Origin: Verrucomicrobiota bacterium
GTDB taxonomy: Bacteria > Verrucomicrobiota > Verrucomicrobiia > Chthoniobacterales > UBA10450
Length of the DNA stretch: 8,700 bases
Assembly (NCBI GenBank): GCA_003218815.1
Contig: QHON01000111.1
Span: 1-8,700, forward strand
Reading direction: 5' to 3'
The notes under the pieces are model-generated. The model did no database searches and was not told the DNA's origin. It saw only the letters and a program-made list of their open reading frames with translations. Below are positions 1 through 6,560 of this stretch, in pieces; position 1 is the first letter of the stretch, and every line of letters begins with the position of its first letter. Made by a program: the position numbers and the translations under genes.

Positions 1-202
1 CCGTAACACGATCGATCTTTATATGTCGAATTCGCGCGACATGAACACGTGGGGCGCCCGTCAGGAGACTATCCAGGTCCTACAATGGGGCGATGCGCAA
101 CAAAGTTTACAGTTTCTGCAATCGCACCAGGACTACAAGCACATCAAACGGATGGTGCTTGAGCTCGAAGGCCACGAAGAACAAGCAGCGGACTTGCGCT
201 AA
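1..202 (+). CDS. C-terminal end of an unrecognised protein (partial)
   Basis: An open frame enters from the left edge (codons start at position 2) and ends at TAA 200-202, giving 66 visible residues. The tail is polar and rich in Gln, Glu, His and Asp, and probably helical, ending EEQAADLR. There is no membrane segment, cysteine pair or motif I can assign to a family. The protein start and most of its length lie outside the window. It converges on tdh. The frame is open to the edge and the composition is protein-like, so a real gene end is likely, but the function is unknown. Confidence 0.55.
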   Translation, partial: RNTIDLYMSNSRDMNTWGARQETIQVLQWGDAQQSLQFLQSHQDYKHIKRMVLELEGHEEQAADLR

Positions 203-325
203 TCACGCCGTCTTGCAGCGGAGAGGATGCAGTTCGTGCTAGTTGAACATGATGCGGTATGGCCTTCGCCATCGGCGAGGTGCGACAAACCCTCCGACAA
301 TATAATCGATGCGAGATTATTATTT
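203..325. other. Convergent intergenic spacer with two weak hairpins
   Basis: This 123-bp spacer lies between the end of the left-edge gene (+) and the end of tdh (-). One hairpin has arms 264-270 and 274-280 (7 bp including one G-T pair, triloop ATC). An AT-rich hairpin has arms 302-307 and 315-320 (ATAATC/GATTAT). Neither is followed by a run of T on either strand, so neither is a classical Rho-independent terminator. They may act as weak bidirectional transcription ends, which would be expected between convergent genes. Nothing else was seen here. Confidence 0.3.
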
Positions 326-1357
326 CTAAACGCTTGCCCAATCGAGCACGATTTTGCCGGAGTTGCCGGATTTCATGAGCTCGATGGCTTCACGGAATTC
401 TTTGTAGGGAAATCGGTGCGTGATGACCGGCGAGATGTCGAGCCCGGACTGGATGAGCGCGGTCATTTTGTACCAGGTTTCGTACATCTCCCGGCCGTAG
501 ATTCCTTTGATGGTGAGTTGATTGAAGACCACGAGGTTCCAATCGATCGCGGCGCTGCCGGGCATGATCCCAAGCAACGCGATTTTGCCGCCGTGAAACA
601 TGTTCGGCAAGATGTCGGCGAAAGCTTTCGGGCTCCCTGACATTTCGAGCGCAACATCGAACCCTTCTTTCATGCCGAGCGTCTGCATCGCATCGGCAAG
701 TTTTTCGGTGCGGACGTCGAGCGCGAGATTTACTCCCATCTTGCGCGCCAGCTCGAGACGATACGGATTGATGTCGGTGATGACGACGTAGCGCGCTCCA
801 GCGTGTTTGCAGATCGGCACGGCCATGCAACCAATCGGGCCGGCGCCGGTGATGAGCACGTCTTCGCCGACGAGATCGAACGAGAGGGCGGTGTGGACCG
901 CGTTGCCTAGGGGATCGAAACAGGAAAGGACATCGAGCGAGATCGACGAATCAGCGTGCCAGCAATTTGATTGCGGCATCGCGACAAACTCCGCCCATGC
1001 ACCCGGGCGATTTACGCCGACACCTTGCGTATTCGGGCAAAGATGACGCCGCCCAGCCAGACAATTGCGGCAATGCCCGCACGTGATGTGACCTTCGCCT
1101 ACGACAAGATCGCCGCGCGCGAAACCTTTCACGTGCTCACCGACAAGATCGACAACGCCGACAAATTCGTGGCCGATGGTCATCGGCACGGGGATCGTTT
1201 TTTGCGCCCAGGCGTCCCAATTATATATGTGGACGTCGGTCCCGCAGATAGACGTCTTCGTCACGCGGATGAGCACATTGTCTGTGCCGACATTGGGAAC
1301 CGGAACCTCCTCGAGCCATAACCCCGGCTCGGCCCGGCTTTTCACGACCGCCTGCAT
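326..1357 (-). CDS. tdh: L-threonine 3-dehydrogenase
   Basis: A zinc-dependent medium-chain dehydrogenase that oxidises L-threonine with NAD+ to 2-amino-3-oxobutyrate, the first step of threonine breakdown to glycine and acetyl-CoA. It is cytosolic. From the ATG at 1357 it is 343 residues, close to the 341 of E. coli Tdh. The catalytic zinc site shows Cys38 and His63-Glu64 (GHEF). The structural zinc site is Cys93, Cys96, Cys99 and Cys107. The Rossmann motif GAGPIG is at 171-176. The frame stays open upstream to an ATG at 1555, but those 66 extra residues are not family-like and would overlap the cdsA start, so the internal start was chosen, although no clear Shine-Dalgarno precedes it. The usual partner kbl is not adjacent on either visible side. 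It is transcribed divergently from cdsA. Confidence 0.95.
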   Translation of the reverse strand: MQAVVKSRAEPGLWLEEVPVPNVGTDNVLIRVTKTSICGTDVHIYNWDAWAQKTIPVPMTIGHEFVGVVDLVGEHVKGFARGDLVVGEGHITCGHCRNCLAGRRHLCPNTQGVGVNRPGAWAEFVAMPQSNCWHADSSISLDVLSCFDPLGNAVHTALSFDLVGEDVLITGAGPIGCMAVPICKHAGARYVVITDINPYRLELARKMGVNLALDVRTEKLADAMQTLGMKEGFDVALEMSGSPKAFADILPNMFHGGKIALLGIMPGSAAIDWNLVVFNQLTIKGIYGREMYETWYKMTALIQSGLDISPVITHRFPYKEFREAIELMKSGNSGKIVLDWASV

Positions 1358-1545
1358 TGTTTTCTGCACGAGAAAGAAATTAGGCGAATCATGAAAGCAG
1401 GAAAGAGGGAAAAGCTTGATTCGAGCCTCTTCGGCCGGGGCGACTGTACGGCACGCGATGGCATCTGCGTTCTGCAGCAAATTCGTCTGCGTTCGCGTGC
1501 GTAATCTGTGGACAAAGTTCTTGTCTGTCGAGATGATGCGAATGT
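1358..1545. promoter_or_regulatory. Divergent tdh/cdsA spacer with a small dyad
   Basis: This 188-bp spacer separates two divergently transcribed genes, so it should hold promoters for tdh (leftward) and, if cdsA heads its operon, for cdsA (rightward). No convincing -35/-10 pair was found by eye on either strand. A short perfect dyad, GACAA-AGTTC-TTGTC at 1511-1525, lies about 20 bp upstream of the cdsA start and could be an operator half-site pair, but arms this short also arise by chance. The regulatory role is inferred from position only. Confidence 0.3.
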
Positions 1546-2460
1546 ATGCCCGCAACGCTTGAGCAAGCTGAGCCGAACACCGTTACGCCACGCTCGGTTT
1601 TCATTTTACGCTTCGTCACGACGATCGTCCTTTGGTCCATCGCGCTCCTCATCGCGTTCTCTGGATTCGAAGTCTTATTTTGGCTCTTGATCAGCGCGTT
1701 CGGGCTGATTGCGCTCCTGGAATTTTACCGGATGCTCGATCACAAAGGTCTCCCGAATTTCAAGATCACAGGAATGATCTGTGGCGCCGTCATGCTCGGC
1801 GGCAGTTTTTATTACTTTTCCAAGATTGGGCCGGCGGGTTCCTACGACTTCGAAGTTGCGGTGTTGCTTTTTTTCTTGCTGACGGTTTTCGCGCGGCAAA
1901 TGTTCGCGCGCCTACGCCATGACGAACCGTTGCAAACGATGGCTTACACCTTGTTCGGTCTGCTCTACGTGCTTTGGCTTTTTAATTTCATCACGAAGAT
2001 CGTCTATCTGACGCCGCGCTCGAGCAACGGGCTGCTGACGGGGCAGTTCTACGTCTTGTATCTGATCGCAGTCACAAAATTCAGCGACATGGGTGCATAC
2101 CTGACCGGCAGCGCGGTTGGCCGGCACCTCATGGTTCCGCAGATCAGCGCGAAGAAAACGTGGGAAGGGTTTTTCGGCGCGCTCGGTCTTGCCCTGTTTT
2201 CCAGTTTGATGCTGTTCAAATTAATGCCTGGCCATTTACCGGGGCTCACCTGGACACATGCGACGATACTTGGCTTGCTCCTTGGGTTCGCAGCGGTTGT
2301 GGGTGATTTGGCCGAATCGATTATCAAACGCAGCACGGACGTGAAGGACTCGGGGAATCTCCTGCCGGGGATCGGCGGTGCGCTCGATCTGGTGGACAGT
2401 CTTCTTTTCACCGCGCCGCTTTTGTTTTTCTATCTCCGGCTGGTCATTCATGTTCCGTAA
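1546..2460 (+). CDS. cdsA: Phosphatidate cytidylyltransferase (CDP-diacylglycerol synthase)
   Basis: An integral membrane enzyme that makes CDP-diacylglycerol from phosphatidate and CTP, the branch point of bacterial phospholipid synthesis. The 304 residues contain many hydrophobic segments (about 22-60, 74-92, 103-117, 132-152, 165-178, 208-227, 238-256 and 283-301). Family motifs are seen: SAKKTWEG at 201-208 and the C-terminal signature with GDLAESIIKR (253-262), KD (267-268) and LPGIGG...DLVDS (273-285). Two signature positions differ from the common form LPGHGG..DR.D: Ile276 replaces His and Leu282 replaces Arg. The aspartates at 281 and 284 are kept. The ATG at 1546 is the first possible start because an in-frame TGA lies at 1534; it has no clear Shine-Dalgarno. 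It opens the cluster leading to dxr, rseP and ispG. The usual upstream partner uppS is absent. Confidence 0.93.
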   Translation: MPATLEQAEPNTVTPRSVFILRFVTTIVLWSIALLIAFSGFEVLFWLLISAFGLIALLEFYRMLDHKGLPNFKITGMICGAVMLGGSFYYFSKIGPAGSYDFEVAVLLFFLLTVFARQMFARLRHDEPLQTMAYTLFGLLYVLWLFNFITKIVYLTPRSSNGLLTGQFYVLYLIAVTKFSDMGAYLTGSAVGRHLMVPQISAKKTWEGFFGALGLALFSSLMLFKLMPGHLPGLTWTHATILGLLLGFAAVVGDLAESIIKRSTDVKDSGNLLPGIGGALDLVDSLLFTAPLLFFYLRLVIHVP

Positions 2461-2470
2461 AGAGCTTCTG

Positions 2471-2488
2471 ACAGAATTAACAGAATGA
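2471..2488 (+). repeat. Left inverted repeat of the GxxExxY cassette
   Basis: The 18-bp core ACAGAATTAACAGAATGA pairs in inverted orientation with 2906-2923 at 16/18 positions; both differences are G versus A. It belongs to a 9-bp iteration in which CAGAAT recurs at 2472, 2481 and 2490. The last two copies run into the ATGs at 2485 and 2494, so the repeat overlaps the possible starts of the enclosed ORF. Confidence 0.55.
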
Positions 2489-2895
2489 TCAGAATGGAAG
2501 AGGCGACGAAACCGTACGATCTATGCGGTCAAGTAATCGGTGCCGCCATGAACGTGCATTCAACCCTCGGGCCGGGGTTCCTCGAGTCGGTTTATCAAAA
2601 TGCATTGATTTTGGAACTACGAAAAAGCGGATTCAAGGCTGAGGCAGAAAGGCCAATCACCGTCCAGTACGACGGACAAATCGTTGGTGCATTTACGGCA
2701 GATTTGTTGGTAAACGACTCGCTAATCGTTGAGCTGAAAGCGAGCCAATCGCTCGCGAAAGCGCACGAAGTTCAACTTGTAAACTATCTTGTCGCAACCG
2801 GAATCGACGAGGGGTTACTCGTGAACTTTGGGGCAGAGCGTTTAGAGTACAAGAAAAAGTTTCGACTCCCGAAGAAAGAGCAGGTCTCTTTCTGA
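2485..2895 (+). CDS. GxxExxY-family protein, PD-(D/E)xK nuclease-like
   Basis: A 136-residue protein of the GxxExxY family (TIGR04256, within the PDDEXK_3 group). The naming motif is G31-F-L-E34-S-V-Y37. A nuclease-like core follows: D73 in TADLL, E83 and K85 in VELKA, then the HEVQLVNYL helix (H94, Q97, N100, Y101). All the expected acidic and lysine positions are present, so the fold looks intact. Biochemical function is not established for the family; nuclease activity is only inferred from the fold. The start is uncertain: the ATG at 2494 (residue 4) gives a beginning more like relatives, and neither ATG has a Shine-Dalgarno. It sits between cdsA and dxr, on the same strand, inside an inverted-repeat-bounded cassette, with no functional link to its neighbours. 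It may be co-transcribed with them. Confidence 0.9.
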   Translation: MIRMEEATKPYDLCGQVIGAAMNVHSTLGPGFLESVYQNALILELRKSGFKAEAERPITVQYDGQIVGAFTADLLVNDSLIVELKASQSLAKAHEVQLVNYLVATGIDEGLLVNFGAERLEYKKKFRLPKKEQVSF

Positions 2896-2905
2896 TTTGC
2901 TCGAG

Positions 2906-2923
2906 TCATTTTGTTAATTTTGT
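2906..2923 (-). repeat. Right inverted repeat of the GxxExxY cassette
   Basis: Read on the - strand this is ACAAAATTAACAAAATGA, matching the left core at 16/18 positions. It lies 10 bp after the ORF stop and 15 bp before the dxr ATG. Its 9-bp iteration (CAAAAT twice) mirrors the left end. It forms most of the dxr leader, which consequently lacks a Shine-Dalgarno. Confidence 0.5.
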
Positions 2924-2938
2924 TCATTCAGTCGAAAA

Positions 2939-4090
2939 ATGAAACGTAAGCGTGTCGTTGTTCTGGGCGCCACTGGGTCGATCGGCGAAAGCGCGCTGAA
3001 GGTCGCGCGCGACATTCCGGAGCGGATGGAGATCGTGGGACTCGCGGCGAACAGCAACGCGCAGAAGCTAGCCGAAGCCGCGAATGAGATTCGGCCGGAG
3101 TCAGTTTGTCTGGTGGATGAAACAAAGATCGACATCTTGGGCAAAGCGCTCAATTACGAGCCGAGGATTTTTATAGGCGAAGAAGGACTGCGCGAGATCG
3201 CTTGCCTAACAAATGCAGAGATGGTGCTGGTTGCAATTGTCGGCACTGGCGGATTGCGACCAGCGCTCGCCGCGATTGAAGCGGGCAAAGATCTCGCCGT
3301 GGCGAGCAAGGAAATTCTCGTGATGGCGGGCGAGATTGTGATGCGCGAAGCCCGTGAAAACAGCGTTCATGTTTTGCCGGTGGACAGCGAACACAACGCG
3401 ATTTTTCAGTGTCTCGATGGTCGTTCATCGGAAGTTCGCCGAATCATTTTGACGGCGTCCGGCGGACCGTTTCGCGAAACGCCCGCGAACGAATTTATCA
3501 ATCTTACGGCAGAGCAGGCGCTGAAACACCCGACTTGGAATATGGGTCCAAAAATCACTATCGATTCGGCGACGCTGTTTAACAAAGGGCTGGAGATGAT
3601 CGAGGCGCACTGGCTGTTCGGAGTCGAGATGACGCACGTCGAAGTCGTGATACATCCACAGAGCATCGTACATTCAATGGTCGAGTTCGCGGACGGCTCG
3701 ACCCTGGCGCAACTGAGTTATTCGGACATGTGCTTCCCGATTCAATATGCAGTGACGTGGCCCGACCGAGTCCCAAATACATTGCCGCCGCTCGACTTCG
3801 GAAAATTATCGAAACTAGAATTCTTCACGCCGCGCTATGATGATTTTCCCGCACTCAATCTGGCGCGCTGTGCGGGTGAAACCGGCGGCACTTTGCCTGC
3901 AGTGATGAACGCGGCGAATGAAATCGCGGTTGCGGCATTCTTGGATCGACAAGTGCCTTTCACCCGCATCTGGCAGACCGTTCAAGAAGTGATGGACCAG
4001 CACACGAGCGTTGCGCACCCCGATCTCGATGAGATATTGCGGGCCGACCAGTGGGCGCGCGCGGAAGCAGCGAAGACGTTAGAGGGCTAA
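2939..4090 (+). CDS. dxr: 1-deoxy-D-xylulose 5-phosphate reductoisomerase
   Basis: The cytosolic enzyme that rearranges and reduces DXP to 2-C-methyl-D-erythritol 4-phosphate with NADPH, the first committed step of the MEP isoprenoid pathway. At 383 residues it has normal length. The NADPH-binding motif GATGSIG is at 10-16 and the dinucleotide-domain motif ASKE at 122-125. Metal ligands are D149 and E151 (PVDSEHNAIFQ) and E219 (NKGLEMIEAH). The substrate-phosphate segment LTASGGPFR (171-179), KHPTWNMGPKITIDS (196-210) and HPQSIVHSMVEF (239-250) are all present. The C-terminal helical domain is complete. The gene appears fully functional. The ATG at 2939 follows the cassette with no Shine-Dalgarno; the MKRKRVVVLGATGS start is typical for the family. 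An 88-bp spacer separates it from rseP. Confidence 0.97.
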   Translation: MKRKRVVVLGATGSIGESALKVARDIPERMEIVGLAANSNAQKLAEAANEIRPESVCLVDETKIDILGKALNYEPRIFIGEEGLREIACLTNAEMVLVAIVGTGGLRPALAAIEAGKDLAVASKEILVMAGEIVMREARENSVHVLPVDSEHNAIFQCLDGRSSEVRRIILTASGGPFRETPANEFINLTAEQALKHPTWNMGPKITIDSATLFNKGLEMIEAHWLFGVEMTHVEVVIHPQSIVHSMVEFADGSTLAQLSYSDMCFPIQYAVTWPDRVPNTLPPLDFGKLSKLEFFTPRYDDFPALNLARCAGETGGTLPAVMNAANEIAVAAFLDRQVPFTRIWQTVQEVMDQHTSVAHPDLDEILRADQWARAEAAKTLEG

Positions 4091-4113
4091 AAGCGTTACA
4101 AAAGAAAAAGCGT

Positions 4114-4141
4114 CGAATCGTTAAAACGTTTGAACGAATCG
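4114..4141. promoter_or_regulatory. 28-bp quasi-palindrome between dxr and rseP
   Basis: The sequence from CGAATCG (4114) to CGAATCG (4141) is close to its own reverse complement: 12 of 14 base pairs match around the centre AAACGTTT. It could fold as an RNA hairpin with an ACGT loop or act as a DNA operator dyad. It lies 37 bp upstream of the rseP ATG in an 88-bp gap that has no Shine-Dalgarno and no T-run after the dyad, so it is not a classical terminator. A role in separate control of rseP is inference from position. Confidence 0.4.
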
Positions 4142-4178
4142 CGCGTGGAACCACTCACTACACCAATCACAATTTGTA

Positions 4179-5600
4179 ATGTTCATCGACATCGCGCGCG
4201 TCATTCTCATTCTCCTCGAAGTCCTCGTCCTGTTTAATCTGCTCATCGTTGTCCATGAGCTCGGCCATTTTCTGGCAGCGCGGTGGCGCGGACTGTATAT
4301 CGAGAAATTCGGTGTCTGGTTCGGCAAACCGCTCTGGAAAAAGACGATCAACGGCGTGCAATACTCTCTGGGCTCGCTCCCTTTTGGCGGATTTGTTGCG
4401 CTGCCCCAACTCGCGCCGATGGACATTATCGAGGGTAAGGCGGATGTGGACCGCGCAAAGCTGGCGCCTATCTCCGCTCTCGATAAAATTATCGTGGCCG
4501 TGGCCGGCCCCCTCTTTAGCCTGCTTCTCGCGCTTTCTTTTGCCGGCGTTGTGTGGGTGGTCGGCCATCCAGTGGGCGAATCTGATTCCACCACGGTTAT
4601 CGGGTACGTCTTGCCGGACTCGCCAGCGGAGAAGGCTGGACTCCAACCCGGCGACAAAATTCTCGAAGTGGACGGGAAACCTGTCAGGCGTTTTCTCGGA
4701 ATGAATGACAGTGTGAGCTGGGATGTGGTACGAAGTGAAGGCGACAAGGTTGCCGTGAAATTCCAGCGCAATGGCAACGTGCAGACAGTTTGGGTGGAAC
4801 CATACAAGGCCGAGACACGGGGGTGGCGCCGAAAAAGTGTGCGTCAACTTCTAATCTATCCGGCGGAGACACCAATCATCGACAAAGTGGAGCCAAAAAC
4901 GCCCGCCGCGGCTGCCGGGTTGCGCCCGCGCGACATCATTCTCGGCTTCGATCAGACGCCGATCTACAATCCGGTCGCCTTACTCGAATACATCAGCAAA
5001 CATCCCAAGGACCAGCTTGTTCTTCACGTGGAGCGAGGTGGGGCGAGCTTTGACGTTCCGGTAAGACCGACGCTTCTGCCGACTGACGGTGAAATGAAGC
5101 CGCGTATTGGAATTCAATGGGATACCACCGGGAAAATATCGATTGGTCATCCCAATCCGATCGAACAGATCTACAATAGCGTGACCAGTACACTGAAGAC
5201 GATTGGCGCGGTTGCCTCGCCGAAGTCGGACGTAAAGCTGCAGCACCTGAGCGGGCCAATAGGCATCGGCAATCTGCTTTATCGGCTTTTCGGAAGTGAG
5301 TACGGTTGGCGGCTCGCGCTCTGGTTTAGCGTGATTCTGAACGTGAACCTCGCGATCATAAATATGGTGCCCCTTCCGGTCCTCGATGGCGGGCACGTCA
5401 TGCTGGCAATGATAGAAGGAGTTCGGCGTAAACCGCTGAATATTCGGTTGCTCGAAATTATTAACACGGGCTGTGCGATGTTGATCATCGGCTACATGCT
5501 TTATATCACGTTCTTCGATGTCCAGGATTTGCCGTTCATAAAAAACACGCTCGACAAGCTGGAAGTGCAGCCAACTCCGAAAGCTGTGCAGCAGCCGTAG
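4179..5600 (+). CDS. rseP: RIP metalloprotease RseP (site-2 protease)
   Basis: A membrane-embedded zinc protease that cuts membrane-spanning substrates such as anti-sigma factors and signal-peptide remnants. The 473 residues are near the family norm of about 450. TM1 carries the zinc motif HELGH at 26-30. The third zinc ligand is D403 in NMVPLPVLDGGH near the C-terminal membrane segments (about 380-397 and 428-446). Another membrane segment spans about 103-128 (VAVAGPLFSLLLAL). Two PDZ-like domains lie at about 138-208 (SPAEKAGLQPGDKIL) and 231-298 (TPAAAAGLRPRDIIL), the periplasmic tandem PDZ arrangement of RseP. All catalytic residues are present, so it should be active. The ATG at 4179 gives the typical short hydrophobic N-terminus; no Shine-Dalgarno is visible. 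The substrate here is unknown; no rseA or sigma-E gene is in the window. ispG follows after 52 bp. Confidence 0.96.
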   Translation: MFIDIARVILILLEVLVLFNLLIVVHELGHFLAARWRGLYIEKFGVWFGKPLWKKTINGVQYSLGSLPFGGFVALPQLAPMDIIEGKADVDRAKLAPISALDKIIVAVAGPLFSLLLALSFAGVVWVVGHPVGESDSTTVIGYVLPDSPAEKAGLQPGDKILEVDGKPVRRFLGMNDSVSWDVVRSEGDKVAVKFQRNGNVQTVWVEPYKAETRGWRRKSVRQLLIYPAETPIIDKVEPKTPAAAAGLRPRDIILGFDQTPIYNPVALLEYISKHPKDQLVLHVERGGASFDVPVRPTLLPTDGEMKPRIGIQWDTTGKISIGHPNPIEQIYNSVTSTLKTIGAVASPKSDVKLQHLSGPIGIGNLLYRLFGSEYGWRLALWFSVILNVNLAIINMVPLPVLDGGHVMLAMIEGVRRKPLNIRLLEIINTGCAMLIIGYMLYITFFDVQDLPFIKNTLDKLEVQPTPKAVQQP

Positions 5601-5652
5601 CGAGAGGGGGCGCGTTGCGCGCTTGGCCGCGGTTCCGTAGATTAGGCGTCTT

Positions 5653-6540
5653 GTGAATTACTGCGCTGATCCTTTTCATTATCACCGCCGCGTTACCCGC
5701 GAAGTGATGGTCGGCAGCGTCGGGGTGGGCGGGGCGAATCCGATCCGGGTCCAGTCGATGATCACGTGCGACACGATGGACACGGAGATGTCCATCCAGC
5801 AAACGATCGAGTTGGCGGCGGTCGGTTGCGAAATTGTGCGGATCACCGCGCCGACGGTGAAAGACGCGCGCAACCTCGAGCACATCGTAAAAGGCTTGCG
5901 CGAGCGTGGCTGTGATGCGCCCGTCGTGGCCGATATTCATTTCAAGCCGGAAGCCGCCATGGAAGCGGCGAAATGGGTCGATAAGGTGCGCATCAATCCC
6001 GGCAACTACGCGGACTCAAAGAAATTTGTTATCCGTGAATACACCGACGAGCAATACGCCGCGGAGCTGGGCCGAATTCGCGAGCGTTTCGCGCCGCTGG
6101 TCGATCTTTGCAAGAAGCGTGGAATCGCGATGCGCATCGGGACGAATCACGGCTCGCTCAGCGATCGGATCCTGAACCGATACGGCGACACACCGCTGGG
6201 AATGGTAGAGAGCGCGCTCGAGTTCGCACGGATCGCGCGTGACCTCGACTATCACGCGTTCGTCTTTTCGATGAAATCGAGCAATCCGAAAGTGATGATC
6301 GCGGCGTATCGATTACTCGTTGCGCGGTTAGACGAAGAAGGTCCGGATTGGAATTATCCGATTCATCTCGGCGTGACGGAAGCGGGAGAAGGCGAGGACG
6401 CGCGCATCAAAAGCGCGATTGGGATTGGTTCGTTGCTCGCGGACGGTATCGGCGATACGATTCGTGTTTCGCTGACGGAAGACAGCATTCAGGAGATTCC
6501 GGTGGCGAAGGCGCTGGTCGGACAGAGACGATCGCTGTAG
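5653..6540 (+). CDS. ispG: IspG N-terminal part (TIM barrel), interrupted at 6538
   Basis: IspG (GcpE) converts methylerythritol cyclodiphosphate to HMBPP using a [4Fe-4S] cluster, a late step of the MEP pathway. This 295-residue frame holds the N-terminal TIM-barrel domain: GGANPIRVQSM (26-36), VRINPGNYAD, RIGTNHGSLSDRI, FSMKSSNPKVMI, HLGVTEAGEGED and GIGDTIRVSLTEDSIQEIPVAKAL. Similarity is clear up to about 6519. The frame then ends at TAG 6538-6540 within a GTAG-footed hairpin, while IspG sequence resumes one frame back at about 6561. The start is GTG at 5653 (in-frame stop at 5638, weak TTAGG six bases upstream). N-terminal sequence MNYC.DPFHYHRR matches the long PVC/plant-type IspG. As sequenced this piece lacks the Fe-S domain and cannot be active alone. 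Confidence 0.9.
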   Translation: MNYCADPFHYHRRVTREVMVGSVGVGGANPIRVQSMITCDTMDTEMSIQQTIELAAVGCEIVRITAPTVKDARNLEHIVKGLRERGCDAPVVADIHFKPEAAMEAAKWVDKVRINPGNYADSKKFVIREYTDEQYAAELGRIRERFAPLVDLCKKRGIAMRIGTNHGSLSDRILNRYGDTPLGMVESALEFARIARDLDYHAFVFSMKSSNPKVMIAAYRLLVARLDEEGPDWNYPIHLGVTEAGEGEDARIKSAIGIGSLLADGIGDTIRVSLTEDSIQEIPVAKALVGQRRSL

Positions 6541-6560
6541 CCGGGATCGGTGATTCCGGC
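6537..6560 (+). repeat. REP-like palindrome at the first ispG break
   Basis: GTAG (6537-6540) is followed by a hairpin sharing its last G: arm GCCGGGATC (6540-6548), loop GGT, arm GATTCCGGC (6552-6560). It is a 9-bp stem with one G-T pair. A GTAG tetranucleotide at the 5' foot of a palindrome is the hallmark of REP elements linked to RAYT transposases (established for the family). The TAG of this foot is the stop that ends the N-terminal ispG frame. Its true ends are unclear; the atypical sequence may begin near 6520. That it is a dispersed element is inference, as copy number cannot be seen here. Confidence 0.5.

Larger units (their letters stand above)
2468..2931 (+). mobile_element. Putative GxxExxY cassette bounded by inverted repeats
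   Basis: A segment of about 464 bp fills almost all of the cdsA-dxr spacer. It starts 7 bp after the cdsA stop and ends 7 bp before the dxr start. Its ends are imperfect inverted repeats whose 18-bp cores (2471-2488 and 2906-2923) match at 16 of 18 positions. The outer CTG (2468-2470) also reappears inverted as CAG at 2929-2931, with a 4-base offset. Inside is one intact ORF of the GxxExxY family. No transposase is encoded and no clear target duplication was found. That the unit was acquired as a block is inferred from the symmetric ends and the otherwise tight operon; the mechanism is unknown. AT-rich spacer sequence that happens to match in inverted orientation is the alternative. Confidence 0.5.

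Noticed and set aside
264..280. Rho-independent terminator between the left-edge gene and tdh
   Set aside because: The 7-bp stem has no T-run on either strand.
227..640. Open + strand frame of 137 codons
   Set aside because: It is antisense to the well-conserved tdh C-terminal half and has no recognisable protein features.
1358..1555. N-terminal extension of tdh to the ATG at 1555 (66 extra residues)
   Set aside because: The extension is not family-like, overlaps the cdsA start, and the internal start gives the exact zinc-ligand numbering and length of known Tdh.
4121..4807. Open - strand frame of 228 codons
   Set aside because: It is the complement of rseP, whose motifs are unambiguous; the frame is open only because of codon bias.
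5598..5623. GTAG followed by a GCGCG-TTG-CGCGC hairpin after rseP, as a third REP element or terminator
   Set aside because: The stem is only 5 bp, lies 9 bp from the GTAG and has no T-run; low-complexity GC sequence explains it.
6348..6542. Start of the second ispG piece at the ATG at 6348
   Set aside because: These codons overlap the TIM-barrel frame and encode non-IspG, Arg/Ser/Asp-rich sequence; homology starts only near 6561.
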